NCBI RefSeq assembly: GCF_017744015.1
Contig: NZ_JAGHRA010000008.1
Span: 118,319-182,318, forward strand
Direction of reading: 5' to 3'
Length of the DNA stretch: 64,000 nucleotides
Source: Paracoccus sp. R12_2
Lineage (GTDB): Bacteria; Pseudomonadota; Alphaproteobacteria; Rhodobacterales; Rhodobacteraceae
The translations under genes and the position numbers were made by a program. The stretch's first letter is position 1. Each line of letters opens with the position of its first letter. This document shows positions 44,720 through 52,694 of this stretch, piece after piece. The notes beneath the pieces were generated by a model that was not told the DNA's origin, made no database searches, and saw nothing but the letters and a program-made list of their open reading frames with translations.

Positions 44720-45834
44720 ATTCCGTCGCCGCCCCAAGGCATATCCTGATCGTGGATGACGATCCCGATTTCGCGACCGCGACCTCCAGGGCGCTGGCCC
44801 TTGAAGGGATCGTTTGCCGGATCGCCCATGACGGTGCTGCGGCGATGGCCGCGCTGGCCGATGGCCAGATCGAGATCGTGCTGCTGGACATCCGGATCGG
44901 CCCAGAGGACGGAACCGAACTGGCCGCCAGGATGCGGGGTGCCGCGCCCGGACTGATCCTGGTGCTGATGACCGCATATGCCTCGGTGGACAGCGCCGTC
45001 GCGGCGCTGAAGGCGGGGGCATATGACTATCTCCGCAAGCCCTTCTTTCTGGATGAGCTGATGCAATCGCTGGACCGCTGTTTCCAGCTTGCCGATCTGC
45101 GTCGCGGAAAGGCGCGCGCCGAACGCGAGCTTGTCCAGATCCGGCAGCTTGAGACGACCTCGCGCCTTGCCGCCGGCCTGTCCCATGATTTCCGCAACAT
45201 GCTGGCCGTCATTCAGGCGAACCTGTTGGCGCTTGACGAAAGGCTGCACAAGGCGGACGCTCTGAAACCCTATGCGCAGGACGCGCTTGAGGCCGTGCAG
45301 ACCGCCGAGACGCTGGTCGCGCGGCTGCTGGGATTTGCCCGTGCCCGGCCGGTGTCGGGCCCGCCCGTCGATCTGCGGTCCCTGGTTTCGGGACCTGCCG
45401 ACATGCTGCGCCGCAGCCTGTGTGCGGAAATGACGCTGACGGTCGGTTTGCCCGATCAGCCGCTGCTGGCGCCGGTCAATCCCGGCCAGATGGAGACCGC
45501 GGTGGTCAATCTTCTGATCAACGCGCGTGACGCGACCGGCGGTACCGGGTCCGCCACCATCGTGCTGGAACATGTCTGGCGCGGCAGCGACTATGCCCGG
45601 CTGACGGTGCAGGATGACGGCAGGGGGCTTGGCCCCGATGCACTGGAACACGCGCTGGAGCCGATGTTCACCACCAAGCCCGACGGCACGGGACTTGGTC
45701 TGCCGATGATCCAGCAGATGGCGCTGATGGGTGGCGGTGATTTTCGTCTGGTCAACGCCGCTGGCGGCGGGGCGCGCGCAATTCTCGAGTTGCCGTGCCT
45801 GAAGCCTGGTCAGGGCTCGGGCGAGAACATGTAG
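44716..45834 (+). CDS. Response-regulator/histidine-kinase protein (REC-HisKA-like-HATPase)
   Basis: This 372-aa protein starts with a receiver domain (acidic DDD at 14-16, phospho-acceptor Asp58 in VLLDIR, Thr86, Lys108 in LRKPF), then a DHp region with His157 in GLSHDFRNMLAVI and an HATPase_c domain (NLLINARDATGG, DDGRGLGPD, GTGLGLPMI). No DNA-binding domain is present. It follows the permease-kinase with an ATGA overlap, so it probably receives phosphate from it and passes it on. The last 25 bp overlap the convergent OmpR-type gene. Confidence 0.87.
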   Translation: MNSVAAPRHILIVDDDPDFATATSRALALEGIVCRIAHDGAAAMAALADGQIEIVLLDIRIGPEDGTELAARMRGAAPGLILVLMTAYASVDSAVAALKAGAYDYLRKPFFLDELMQSLDRCFQLADLRRGKARAERELVQIRQLETTSRLAAGLSHDFRNMLAVIQANLLALDERLHKADALKPYAQDALEAVQTAETLVARLLGFARARPVSGPPVDLRSLVSGPADMLRRSLCAEMTLTVGLPDQPLLAPVNPGQMETAVVNLLINARDATGGTGSATIVLEHVWRGSDYARLTVQDDGRGLGPDALEHALEPMFTTKPDGTGLGLPMIQQMALMGGGDFRLVNAAGGGARAILELPCLKPGQGSGENM

Positions 45835-46568
45835 CCGGTGCCGCGAATGGTGCGGATGCGGCGCGGGTTCGGCCCCGTATCGCCGATCTTGCGGCGCAGC
45901 TTGGCGATCATCATGTCAATCGACCGATCATAGGGCGACCAAGCCCTGCCCGCCGTCAGATCCAGAAGCTGATCGCGGCTCAGCGCGCGACCGGGACGCT
46001 GCGCCAGCGCACTGAGCAGATTGAACTCATGGGTGGTCAGCGGCATCGGGATCCCATCCGGGCGCTGCAGGGTGCGCGCGCCCAGGTCCAGAACATAGCC
46101 GTCGAACGTGACGCTGCGGCCGGGGGGCGCGGCCCGGTCCGCATCATCGGCGGGGGCACGCTCGTCCGGCAGACGTCGCAGCACCGCCCGGACCCGGGCC
46201 AGCAATTCGCGTGGCTCGAAGGGTTTGACCAGAAAATCATCCGCCCCGATCTCCAGCGCCACGATGCGGTCCAGCGCCTCTTGCCGGGCGGACAGGAAGA
46301 TGATCCCCATGTCCTTGCTGCGGCCAAGCTTGCGGGCCAGCGCATAGCCGTCGTCACGTCCGGGCAGTCCGATATCCAGAACGACGACGTCGAACCGCCT
46401 TTCGGCCAGTGCTAGCTGCATTCCGGTCCCGTCAGAGGCGGTCCGCGCGACGAATCCCTGATCGGTGAAGTATCGTTGCAGGAACGCGCTGAGACGTGCG
46501 TCGTCCTCGACGAAAAGGATATGCAGCGGTTGCTGCGGGACAACGCTGACGCTTGAATGATCTGTCAT
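45810..46568 (-). CDS. OmpR-family response regulator
   Basis: This 252-aa protein has a receiver domain (Glu21/Asp22/Asp23, phospho-acceptor Asp65 in VVLDIGLPG, Lys in LVKPFEP) and a C-terminal winged helix (about 155-250, LTTHEFNLLSAL, RSIDMMIAKLRRKIG, IRTIRGTGYMF). It is the only DNA-binding regulator in this module and lies convergent to the two kinase genes, overlapping the REC-HK gene by 25 bp. It probably regulates the neighbouring formamidase and permease-kinase promoters. The start at 46568 is supported by the domain start; a longer frame is possible. Confidence 0.85.
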   Translation of the reverse strand: MTDHSSVSVVPQQPLHILFVEDDARLSAFLQRYFTDQGFVARTASDGTGMQLALAERRFDVVVLDIGLPGRDDGYALARKLGRSKDMGIIFLSARQEALDRIVALEIGADDFLVKPFEPRELLARVRAVLRRLPDERAPADDADRAAPPGRSVTFDGYVLDLGARTLQRPDGIPMPLTTHEFNLLSALAQRPGRALSRDQLLDLTAGRAWSPYDRSIDMMIAKLRRKIGDTGPNPRRIRTIRGTGYMFSPEP

Positions 46569-46798
46569 CTCGGCCTGTCGAACATGATGCTTGCCGCCGG
46601 CGGAAGCCGGGCTGCGCAAGCGCAGGGCTTGGCCGATACTAGCCGGGCGCCGGCCTGTTTGCCACAGTCGCGATCGCTGCCTGAGAAGGCGCTTCGAAAA
46701 AATAAAATCCTGTCCTGCATCCAAACGCGCGCCTCTTCGAGTCTTCAGGACATGAAGGCTGCGGAAAGACCGCGGCCAAGCCCTCGAAAGGACATATC

Positions 46799-47605
46799 AT
46801 GTTCAAGAATATTCCTTTGCTGACCGCAACGGCGATCGTCGCCGTATCCGCAACCGGCGCAATGGCAGAAATGAAGGCCGGCACGATGGCCATCGGCCTT
46901 TCCGGCGACAAGACCCTGCATCATATCGATGCGGCGACCGCGACTGTCAAAGCCACGATGGATGTCGAGGGTGTGGACAAGCTTCTGGGCGTCGATCTGC
47001 GTCCTGCGACCGGGCAGTTGATCGGCGTTACCGACGCTTTCGAGATCGTCGAAATCGATCCGGAAACGGGCGCGGCCACGGTGATCTCGACCATGGATAC
47101 CGAACTGCCGATCGAGGGCGATGCGCCGGTGATCGTGGATTTCAATCCCATGGCTGACAAGCTGCGCTTCATGTCGGGCACCACAAATCATCGGGTGGAC
47201 ATCGAAAGCGGCGCTGTCACGGTTGACGGCTCGCTGGAATTCGAAGCCGAGGACATGCATGCGGGCGAAGCCCCGGCCATCGTTGCTGCTGCCTATATCA
47301 ATTCCCACGGCAAGCCGGAATCGACCGCGATGTATGACATCGACAGCACCATTGTCGCGCTGATCCAGCAGACCTCGCCGAACGATGGGACACTGGCCGC
47401 CATCGGCAAGCTGGGGATCGACGGTGCAGGAAGCTATGCCTTCGACATCGCGACCGACGCCGAGGGCGCGAACACGGCGTGGCTTGCCGCGGGCGGAAAG
47501 CTGCACACCGTGTCGCTTGAGGACGGCAGCGTGCAGGAAAGCTGGGATATCCAGGACTCCGACGGCGCGGAACTGCGCGACATCACGTTCATGACCGCAA
47601 TGTAA
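46799..47605 (+). CDS. DUF4394 domain-containing exported protein
   Basis: This 268-aa protein has a Sec signal peptide (cleavage after GAMA, about residue 23) followed by a DUF4394 domain, a predicted beta-propeller-like fold with repeated D/G/T-rich strands (LLGVDLRPATGQLIGVTD, APVIVDFNPMADKLRFMSG). The function of the domain is not established. An inverted repeat follows the gene, and an ECF sigma factor gene lies 156 bp downstream, so it may belong to that regulon. Confidence 0.8.
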   Translation: MFKNIPLLTATAIVAVSATGAMAEMKAGTMAIGLSGDKTLHHIDAATATVKATMDVEGVDKLLGVDLRPATGQLIGVTDAFEIVEIDPETGAATVISTMDTELPIEGDAPVIVDFNPMADKLRFMSGTTNHRVDIESGAVTVDGSLEFEAEDMHAGEAPAIVAAAYINSHGKPESTAMYDIDSTIVALIQQTSPNDGTLAAIGKLGIDGAGSYAFDIATDAEGANTAWLAAGGKLHTVSLEDGSVQESWDIQDSDGAELRDITFMTAM

Positions 47606-47621
47606 CTGTTCAAGAGTGTTC

Positions 47622-47652
47622 GGCTGGCGCGGCGCGGTACTGCGCGCCAGCC
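47622..47652 (+). terminator. Hairpin after the DUF4394 gene
   Basis: GGCTGGCGCG (47622-47631) pairs with CGCGCCAGCC (47643-47652), a 10-bp stem with an 11-nt loop, 16 bp after the stop codon. There is no clear T tract. Confidence 0.5.
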
Positions 47653-47761
47653 ACTCGCGGTAATGTTATCTCGGGCGGGTCGCGTCGCGCGGTCGCACCC
47701 GGACCAGACGGGTTTGACAGATCGCCCGATGCGCCTTAGCCGTGTCACGAACGTAATCAGC

Positions 47762-48328
47762 ATGGCGGGGAAGGCAGGCCATTTCGTGACCGATCATGCA
47801 TCCTTGCTGAAGGCCTGTGCTGACGGCGACAAATCCGCGCTGCAACAGTTGATGCTGGCCGAAGGCGGGCGAATGCTGGGCGTGGCAAGGCGCATGTTGC
47901 GTCGCGCAGATCTTGCCGAAGACGCGCTGCAGGAAAGTCTGGTGCTGATCTGGCGAAAGGCCCATCAGTTCGACGAAACCCGCGGCAGTGCGAAGGGCTG
48001 GGTCTATGCGATCCTTCGCAATCGTTGCCTGACGATGCTGCGCCGCGAAGATCGCGAAGTCCCGGTATCGCCGGGCACACTGGGCGAGGTTCTGGACGAG
48101 ACGACGCACCAGACCATTCTGGACGAGGCCTTCGAAAGGCTGGGGACGACATCTGACCTGCGGCAATGCCTTCAGTCGTTGGAGCCCGGAACGCGCCGCG
48201 CCATCCTGTCGTCCTACGTGTTGGGTTACAGCCACGGAGAGATTGCGGGACATCTGGGTGCGCCGCTGGGTTCGGTAAAGTCATGGGTACGACGGGGTCT
48301 GTTGAAGCTGAGGGAGTGTCTGTCATGA
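47762..48328 (+). CDS. ECF-type RNA polymerase sigma factor
   Basis: This about 188-aa protein has sigma region 2 (RRADLAEDALQESLVLIWRKAHQFD, then GWVYAILRNRCL) and region 4 (LEPGTRRAILSSYVLGYSHGEIAGHLGAPLGSVKSWVRRGLLKLRE). The start is uncertain: ATG at 47762, an in-frame GTG at 47786 (GTGACCGATCATGCA) with an AGG 7 bp upstream, or the longer ATG at 47663. The stop overlaps the anti-sigma gene start (ATGA), so they are coupled. Confidence 0.85.
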   Translation: MAGKAGHFVTDHASLLKACADGDKSALQQLMLAEGGRMLGVARRMLRRADLAEDALQESLVLIWRKAHQFDETRGSAKGWVYAILRNRCLTMLRREDREVPVSPGTLGEVLDETTHQTILDEAFERLGTTSDLRQCLQSLEPGTRRAILSSYVLGYSHGEIAGHLGAPLGSVKSWVRRGLLKLRECLS

Positions 48329-49047
48329 CGGACCGATCTCTTGACCTGCTGATTGATGAGGTCGTCCTTGGCCTGGCCGGGGACGCCGATATCGCGCGCC
48401 TCGATGAACTGGCGCGCCAGGACCCCGATATTGCCGCCCGGCTTGAACAGGCGCGGCAGCGGTTCGGGGCGCTGGATGACACGGCCGATGTCCTGTCCTT
48501 GCCGGACGGGCTTTGGGCGCGGGTCGAGGCGCGGCTGGACGCGCCGGAGCAGCATGTTGCCGAAGCGAAAACCGCGCCGGACAACCTGATCGACCTCGAC
48601 ACGTTGCGGCAATCCGTTGGCCGTTGGCGCCGTGCCGCGCTTGGGGGTCTGGCCGCCGCGATGCTTCTGGCCGTGGTTCTGGGCTGGTCGGTGCTGTCGC
48701 AACCCGGACCGGTCGTTGTCGCCGTGCTGCTGGACGACCGGGGCGAGGCGATCGCGCTGGTCGAAGGCGGTCGTGACAACACCACCCGGATCACGCTGCT
48801 GGAGCGGCCTGACATGCCGTCCAATCAGGTGATGCAGGTCTGGACCAAGCCTGATGACGACGGTCCACCGGTGTCGCTGGGGCTGCTTTCGACGGGACGT
48901 TCGGATACGCTGACCATCGAGGGTCTGCCGACGCCGTCGCCACGGCAGCTTTACGAAATCACCCTGGAACCTGCAGGCGGATCGCCGACGAACTTGCCCA
49001 CCGGGCCGATTTTCGGCAAGGGGCTGGCCAAGGCGCCCGTGACCTGA
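48325..49047 (+). CDS. Anti-sigma factor (RskA-like C-terminal domain)
   Basis: This 240-aa protein has an N-terminal cytosolic region (about 1-100), a single transmembrane helix (about 104-125, AALGGLAAAMLLAVVLGW) and a periplasmic anti-sigma-K-factor domain (RITLLERPDMPSNQVMQVWTKPDD, LYEITLEPAGGSPTNLPTGPI). It should hold the upstream ECF sigma factor at the membrane. It lacks a clear HxxxCxxC zinc motif. Confidence 0.85.
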   Translation: MTDRSLDLLIDEVVLGLAGDADIARLDELARQDPDIAARLEQARQRFGALDDTADVLSLPDGLWARVEARLDAPEQHVAEAKTAPDNLIDLDTLRQSVGRWRRAALGGLAAAMLLAVVLGWSVLSQPGPVVVAVLLDDRGEAIALVEGGRDNTTRITLLERPDMPSNQVMQVWTKPDDDGPPVSLGLLSTGRSDTLTIEGLPTPSPRQLYEITLEPAGGSPTNLPTGPIFGKGLAKAPVT

Positions 49048-49077
49048 CCACGGATTTTATGCCGCAGAGACGGTCGG

Positions 49078-50493
49078 TCAGCGGTGCGTCCCGGCAGGGT
49101 CAAATGTCTGGAATTCGGGATCGGTCTGTGACCGCAGCCCCCAGGCCGGGATCTTCAGCGGCAGAACCCAGGGATCGGTGCCGAACAGGGCCCAGTCGGT
49201 TTGCGCAAGGTCGGCCGCCGGGTCGATGAAGACCTGGCACGGGCGGCCATTCAGGGATTTGCAGATCTCGGCATTGACCGAAACATCGTGGCCCTGCTGA
49301 CGCCACAGATCGGCCAGATGGTCCGCGAATTGATCGATCAGGTCAGGTCGGACCAGCATCTTGTCGGCCTGGCGCCAGGTCAGGAAATATTCGGGATCGA
49401 CGCGCCAACTGTCGCCGGTGGCACGGTCGGTGACGACGAAACTGCCGACGGCCTGCCGGTCATAGATCCGCATCCGCCAGGAAAAACGTTGGCCGTCGCC
49501 GCTCCACCGGATTTCGGAATTGAAGGCCGCGCCGCGGACCGGCAGCACGATCTGGACCACCAGCCAAAGCGCCGCGGCCATCAGCGCGATGTGCGGCAGG
49601 GAAATCGTCCGATCCGAACGGTCGGAGGCGGCATCGTCCGGCTGCCCGCCGGTCACGCGGCGCAGCAGGACGGCGGGCCAGTCGGGGGAAAAGAAGATCG
49701 TGCTGGCGGCGATGGTCAGCCAGGGGAAGATCCCGATATTGAAGAACCACGCATTCGCACCGTGAAACGCGCAATAGATCAGGAAGACCGGCAGTCGGGT
49801 TCGCCGCCACAGCAGTAGGGGCGCGCCAAGGACATGCAGCGCGATGACACCCCAGCTTGCGGCAAGAATGATCCAGTCCATCTGGAACATCGGCGCCAGC
49901 CACATCCCTTCGGTGCGCGCCCGCAACCACAGACCCAGCGGCTGACCCTGCAACCAGTCCGGCGTCAGCTTGACCACTCCCGCATAGATCAGCACGATTT
50001 CGGTCTGCGCGCGCAGCATGAAGACCGACAGATAGGGAACCCGCCGGTCCCGGCGCGGTGCCGACCAGGCATCCAGCGACCACACCCGTGCCGCGGGCAC
50101 GCAGCACAGGATCATCGCGTATAGAAGAACCAGGTAGAAATGGTTCAGATACTCGGCCGCATCCAGCAGGAAGAAATAGGCGAAGACCAGCGTGAAGACG
50201 ATGATCGCCAGCCGATAGAACAGGCCCAGCATCACGAACAGCGCGGCGGTTCCCATGACCAGCCATGCCAGTTCCAGCCATGCCTCGGGCAGCGGGCGGA
50301 TCCAGGCAAACCCCGGATAGTGGAAATGGAAATCGGGCGCGATCCAATAGCGCCAGATCCGGTCGTCGCGGATGAAGCGCCAGCAATCCCACATCATCAG
50401 CGCGCCGAAGGCGATGCGAAACACCGCCAGGGAATAGGCGGGCCGGGCACGGCCAAGATGCGCGATCATCCCTCGGGTCGGCGTGACGGTCAT
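49078..50493 (-). CDS. HTTM domain membrane protein (vitamin K-dependent carboxylase-like)
   Basis: This 471-aa integral membrane protein has an HTTM-type core of several helices in residues about 20-300 (SLAVFRIAFGALMMWDCWRF, EYLNHFYLVLLYAMI, GAPLLLWRRTRLPVFLIYC). The C-terminal 150 residues are soluble and of unknown fold. The family is related to the membrane domain of gamma-glutamyl carboxylase but bacterial functions are mostly unknown. The start at 50493 is preferred because GAAGGA lies 7 bp upstream; an ATG at 50517 is possible. It diverges from a DCC-family thiol oxidoreductase gene. Confidence 0.78.
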   Translation of the reverse strand: MTVTPTRGMIAHLGRARPAYSLAVFRIAFGALMMWDCWRFIRDDRIWRYWIAPDFHFHYPGFAWIRPLPEAWLELAWLVMGTAALFVMLGLFYRLAIIVFTLVFAYFFLLDAAEYLNHFYLVLLYAMILCCVPAARVWSLDAWSAPRRDRRVPYLSVFMLRAQTEIVLIYAGVVKLTPDWLQGQPLGLWLRARTEGMWLAPMFQMDWIILAASWGVIALHVLGAPLLLWRRTRLPVFLIYCAFHGANAWFFNIGIFPWLTIAASTIFFSPDWPAVLLRRVTGGQPDDAASDRSDRTISLPHIALMAAALWLVVQIVLPVRGAAFNSEIRWSGDGQRFSWRMRIYDRQAVGSFVVTDRATGDSWRVDPEYFLTWRQADKMLVRPDLIDQFADHLADLWRQQGHDVSVNAEICKSLNGRPCQVFIDPAADLAQTDWALFGTDPWVLPLKIPAWGLRSQTDPEFQTFDPAGTHR

Positions 50494-50580
50494 GGGCGCG
50501 TCCTTCTGGTTCTGCATTCGTGACTGGAATTACGCGGCAAGCTGGTGCGTTATTCCACCGACCCGCCTGAAGGAGCCGGA

Positions 50581-50943
50581 ATGACCGAGGGGCTGAGGAT
50601 CTATTATGACGGCGACTGCCCTTTCTGCAGTGCCTATATGCGCATGCTGAATTTGCGGGACGCGGTCGGAACGGTCGACCTGATCGATGCCAGGTCGGAC
50701 GATCCGCGCCTGCGCGGCATCGTCGCGGCGGGGTTCGATCTGGACGAAGGAATCGTGGTGGACCATGGCGGACGGCTGCTGCATGGCGCCGAGGCGATGC
50801 AGCTTCTGTCGGTCCTGTCACGCAAGGGCGGCATCCTGCGTGCGATCATGCGATCGCCGCGCCGTGCTGCGCTGGCCTATCCGGTTCTGAAGGCGGGGCG
50901 TCGATTGTCCCTGATGGCGCTGCGTCGCGGTCGGCTGCGCTAG
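50581..50943 (+). CDS. DCC-family thiol-disulfide oxidoreductase (DUF393)
   Basis: This 120-aa thioredoxin-like protein carries the family motif YYDGDCPFC with Cys13 and Cys16, defining the DCC (DxxCxxC) family. The GAEAMQLLSVLSRKGG stretch fits as well. Function is probably redox. It is divergently placed to an HTTM gene, a pairing common in bacteria. The ATG at 50581 follows GAAGGAG. Confidence 0.87.
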   Translation: MTEGLRIYYDGDCPFCSAYMRMLNLRDAVGTVDLIDARSDDPRLRGIVAAGFDLDEGIVVDHGGRLLHGAEAMQLLSVLSRKGGILRAIMRSPRRAALAYPVLKAGRRLSLMALRRGRLR

Positions 50944-50962
50944 GCCGGCGCCCGAACGAAAG

Positions 50963-50992
50963 ATGCCGGTGCCACATTCGTGGCACCGGCAT
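50963..50992. terminator. Bidirectional terminator after the DCC gene
   Basis: A perfect 13-bp stem (ATGCCGGTGCCAC/GTGGCACCGGCAT) with a 4-nt loop lies between two convergent genes. It is the strongest hairpin of its kind in the window. Confidence 0.75.
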
Positions 50993-51013
50993 GTCACGGC
51001 ATCAACCGACGTC

Positions 51014-51301
51014 TCAGTCGTCATCATCGTTGCGGTCGCGGCCACCGTCGTCATCATCATCGTCGTCGCGATGGAATGCCCGCCCGCCCCGGCGAAAGCC
51101 GTCGTCGTCATCATCGTCGCGGTCTGCGCGGACGACATGGCGATGCCCGCCATAGCCATCGCGCAGCACCGAATGGCCGATATTGCCTTCCAGAATGCGG
51201 AACAGCACCCGGTCCAGATTGTCGTCGCCGGCATGGCTGGCGGTTGGCAGGGCGATACCGGCGGTCAGCGCCGCAATCGTCAGGATCCTGATGGTCTTCA
51301 T
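51014..51301 (-). CDS. Small exported Asp-rich protein (unknown function)
   Basis: This 95-aa protein has a signal peptide (MKTIRILTIAALTAGIALPTASHA, cleavage after residue 24) and a short mature part that becomes a low-complexity acidic tail: runs of Asp at 62-67, 79-85 and 92-95 with Gly/Arg between. The acidic runs could bind calcium or other cations. It is leftward, downstream of an ECF sigma and an anti-sigma gene with 67 bp gap, and may belong to their regulon. The same kind of Asp run is in the neighbouring S8 peptidase. Confidence 0.72.
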   Translation of the reverse strand: MKTIRILTIAALTAGIALPTASHAGDDNLDRVLFRILEGNIGHSVLRDGYGGHRHVVRADRDDDDDDGFRRGGRAFHRDDDDDDDGGRDRNDDDD

Positions 51302-51368
51302 CTTCGCCTCCGTTTTTCGGTTCGCGGTCCTTGTCGACCGCGTCCTGTTTACGCGGAGGGTGATGAGA

Positions 51369-52073
51369 TTATTCCAAGGCCTTCCGTTCTTCTTCAGGGG
51401 TCAGCGGAGCACCCAGCCCGGCATCGGCCAGAAACGCATCCAGTGACGCGATCTCGCCCGAGGCCGGGACATATCCATCCGAGGCGGTGATCGTCTCGGC
51501 ATAGCGGGCTTGCCAGCCAGACTCGGTGCGGCAGGCGATCCGGATCGACATGTCGGTGCCCGCGCGGGTTTCGTATTCGCGGCAGAGCTCGCCCGTGCGG
51601 GTGCGATAGGACGCGATCATGGTCAGGTCCTGTCCGTTCCCCAGATTGCCCGTCTCGCCCGATGGCAGGCTTGTCAGCGCAGCCAGATGATCCGATGGCA
51701 GATCCATGCCTGGGCCACCTGCCTGCCACCACAATCCCAATCCGATCACCGCTGCCGCCAGACCTGCCGCCAATGCCGTCAGCGGACGGCGGTTTTCGTT
51801 CGCGGGCACCGGCGGAACGGGCGCGGTGTGCTGTGCGCCCGTCGCCTGCCTGATACGCGCGATCAACGCATCATCCGTGGCCCGCGTCGAAGATGCTGTC
51901 GCCTCTTGCTGCAGCACGCGGCGCGTTTCGGTGAAAAGATGCAGGCGTTCCTGCAACGCCGGATCGGCGTTAACTGCCGCGCGAACACGGTCGGCCCGGT
52001 CGGCGGGCAACTGCTTGTCGGCCAGCGCCATCAGTGTCTCGTCTGTAATCTGCATCTGCGGGTCCTTGGCCAT
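51369..52073 (-). CDS. Membrane-anchored anti-sigma factor
   Basis: This 234-aa protein has a cytosolic N-terminal region (MQITDETLMALADKQLPADRADRV, an anti-sigma-like helix), a single transmembrane helix at about residues 98-116 (LTALAAGLAAAVIGLGLWW) and a periplasmic C-terminal region of about 115 residues with two Cys (LCREYE, IACRTES). No HxxxCxxC motif is seen. It lies 33 bp downstream of an ECF sigma gene, so the two form a probable sigma/anti-sigma pair. Confidence 0.8.
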   Translation of the reverse strand: MAKDPQMQITDETLMALADKQLPADRADRVRAAVNADPALQERLHLFTETRRVLQQEATASSTRATDDALIARIRQATGAQHTAPVPPVPANENRRPLTALAAGLAAAVIGLGLWWQAGGPGMDLPSDHLAALTSLPSGETGNLGNGQDLTMIASYRTRTGELCREYETRAGTDMSIRIACRTESGWQARYAETITASDGYVPASGEIASLDAFLADAGLGAPLTPEEERKALE

Positions 52074-52106
52074 CCACCACTCCTTGACGGAACTACGCCG
52101 CGCCGG

Positions 52107-52598
52107 TCATTTTATTCCCAGCCTTGCGGCCAGCGCCAGCCTTGCGCGGGAAAGTCTGCTCATGACGGTGCCCCTTGGGATGTCCAGCACCTCGGCCGCC
52201 TCGGCATAGCTGAGTTCCTGAACGCAGACGAGGATAAGGACTTCCTGCTGATCGGGCGGCAGGTCCGTCATCGCCGCTGCGGTCGTGCGCAGCATCAGCC
52301 GGGCCTCGATCGCGGGTTGCGTGTCGGTCGGCAAGGCTTCGGGCGTGTCGAAGACATCGACTTCGGTGCCCCGCGTGCGCTGACGGCGGGTGGTGTCGAT
52401 GAAGGCGTTTCGCATGATCCGGAACAGCCAGGGGTCCAGCCGCGCGGCCGGGTCATAGCTGTCGGCGGCCGTCAGTGCGCGCTCGACGGTGATCTGCAGC
52501 AGATCGTCGGCCTGATCGGACCTGCGGGCCAGCGACAGCGCATAGCGTCTGAGGGCTGGCAGGCGTTCGATCAGGGCTTCGCCAAAGGCCGGGTTCAT
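52107..52598 (-). CDS. ECF-type RNA polymerase sigma factor
   Basis: This 163-aa sigma factor has region 2 (DQADDLLQITVERALTAA, DPWLFRIMRNAFIDTTRR) and region 4 (LPPDQQEVLILVCVQELSYAEAAEVLDIPRGTVMSRLSRARLALAA). It is followed by an anti-sigma gene and diverges from an S8 peptidase gene across 96 bp, in which a symmetrical ECF-type promoter lies. Autoregulation is likely. Confidence 0.88.
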   Translation of the reverse strand: MNPAFGEALIERLPALRRYALSLARRSDQADDLLQITVERALTAADSYDPAARLDPWLFRIMRNAFIDTTRRQRTRGTEVDVFDTPEALPTDTQPAIEARLMLRTTAAAMTDLPPDQQEVLILVCVQELSYAEAAEVLDIPRGTVMSRLSRARLALAARLGIK

Positions 52599-52635
52599 GG
52601 CAACCTCCGCCGTGGGGAAAAATGCTGCGGCATGG

Positions 52636-52664
52636 GGAATACGGTCCGGTGGCCGGGCGTATTC
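52636..52664. promoter_or_regulatory. Symmetrical ECF-type promoter between sigma factor and S8 peptidase
   Basis: GGAAT (52636-52640) and CGTATT (52658-52663), 17 bp apart, look like an ECF -35/-10 pair on the plus strand. The same bases form a perfect inverted repeat GAATACG (52637-52643)/CGTATTC (52658-52664), so a -35/-10 pair is also readable on the minus strand. A bidirectional ECF promoter would drive both the peptidase and the sigma gene. Confidence 0.5.
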
Positions 52665-52694
52665 GACGGAACCCCGAAGAAAAGAGATGCTCTG

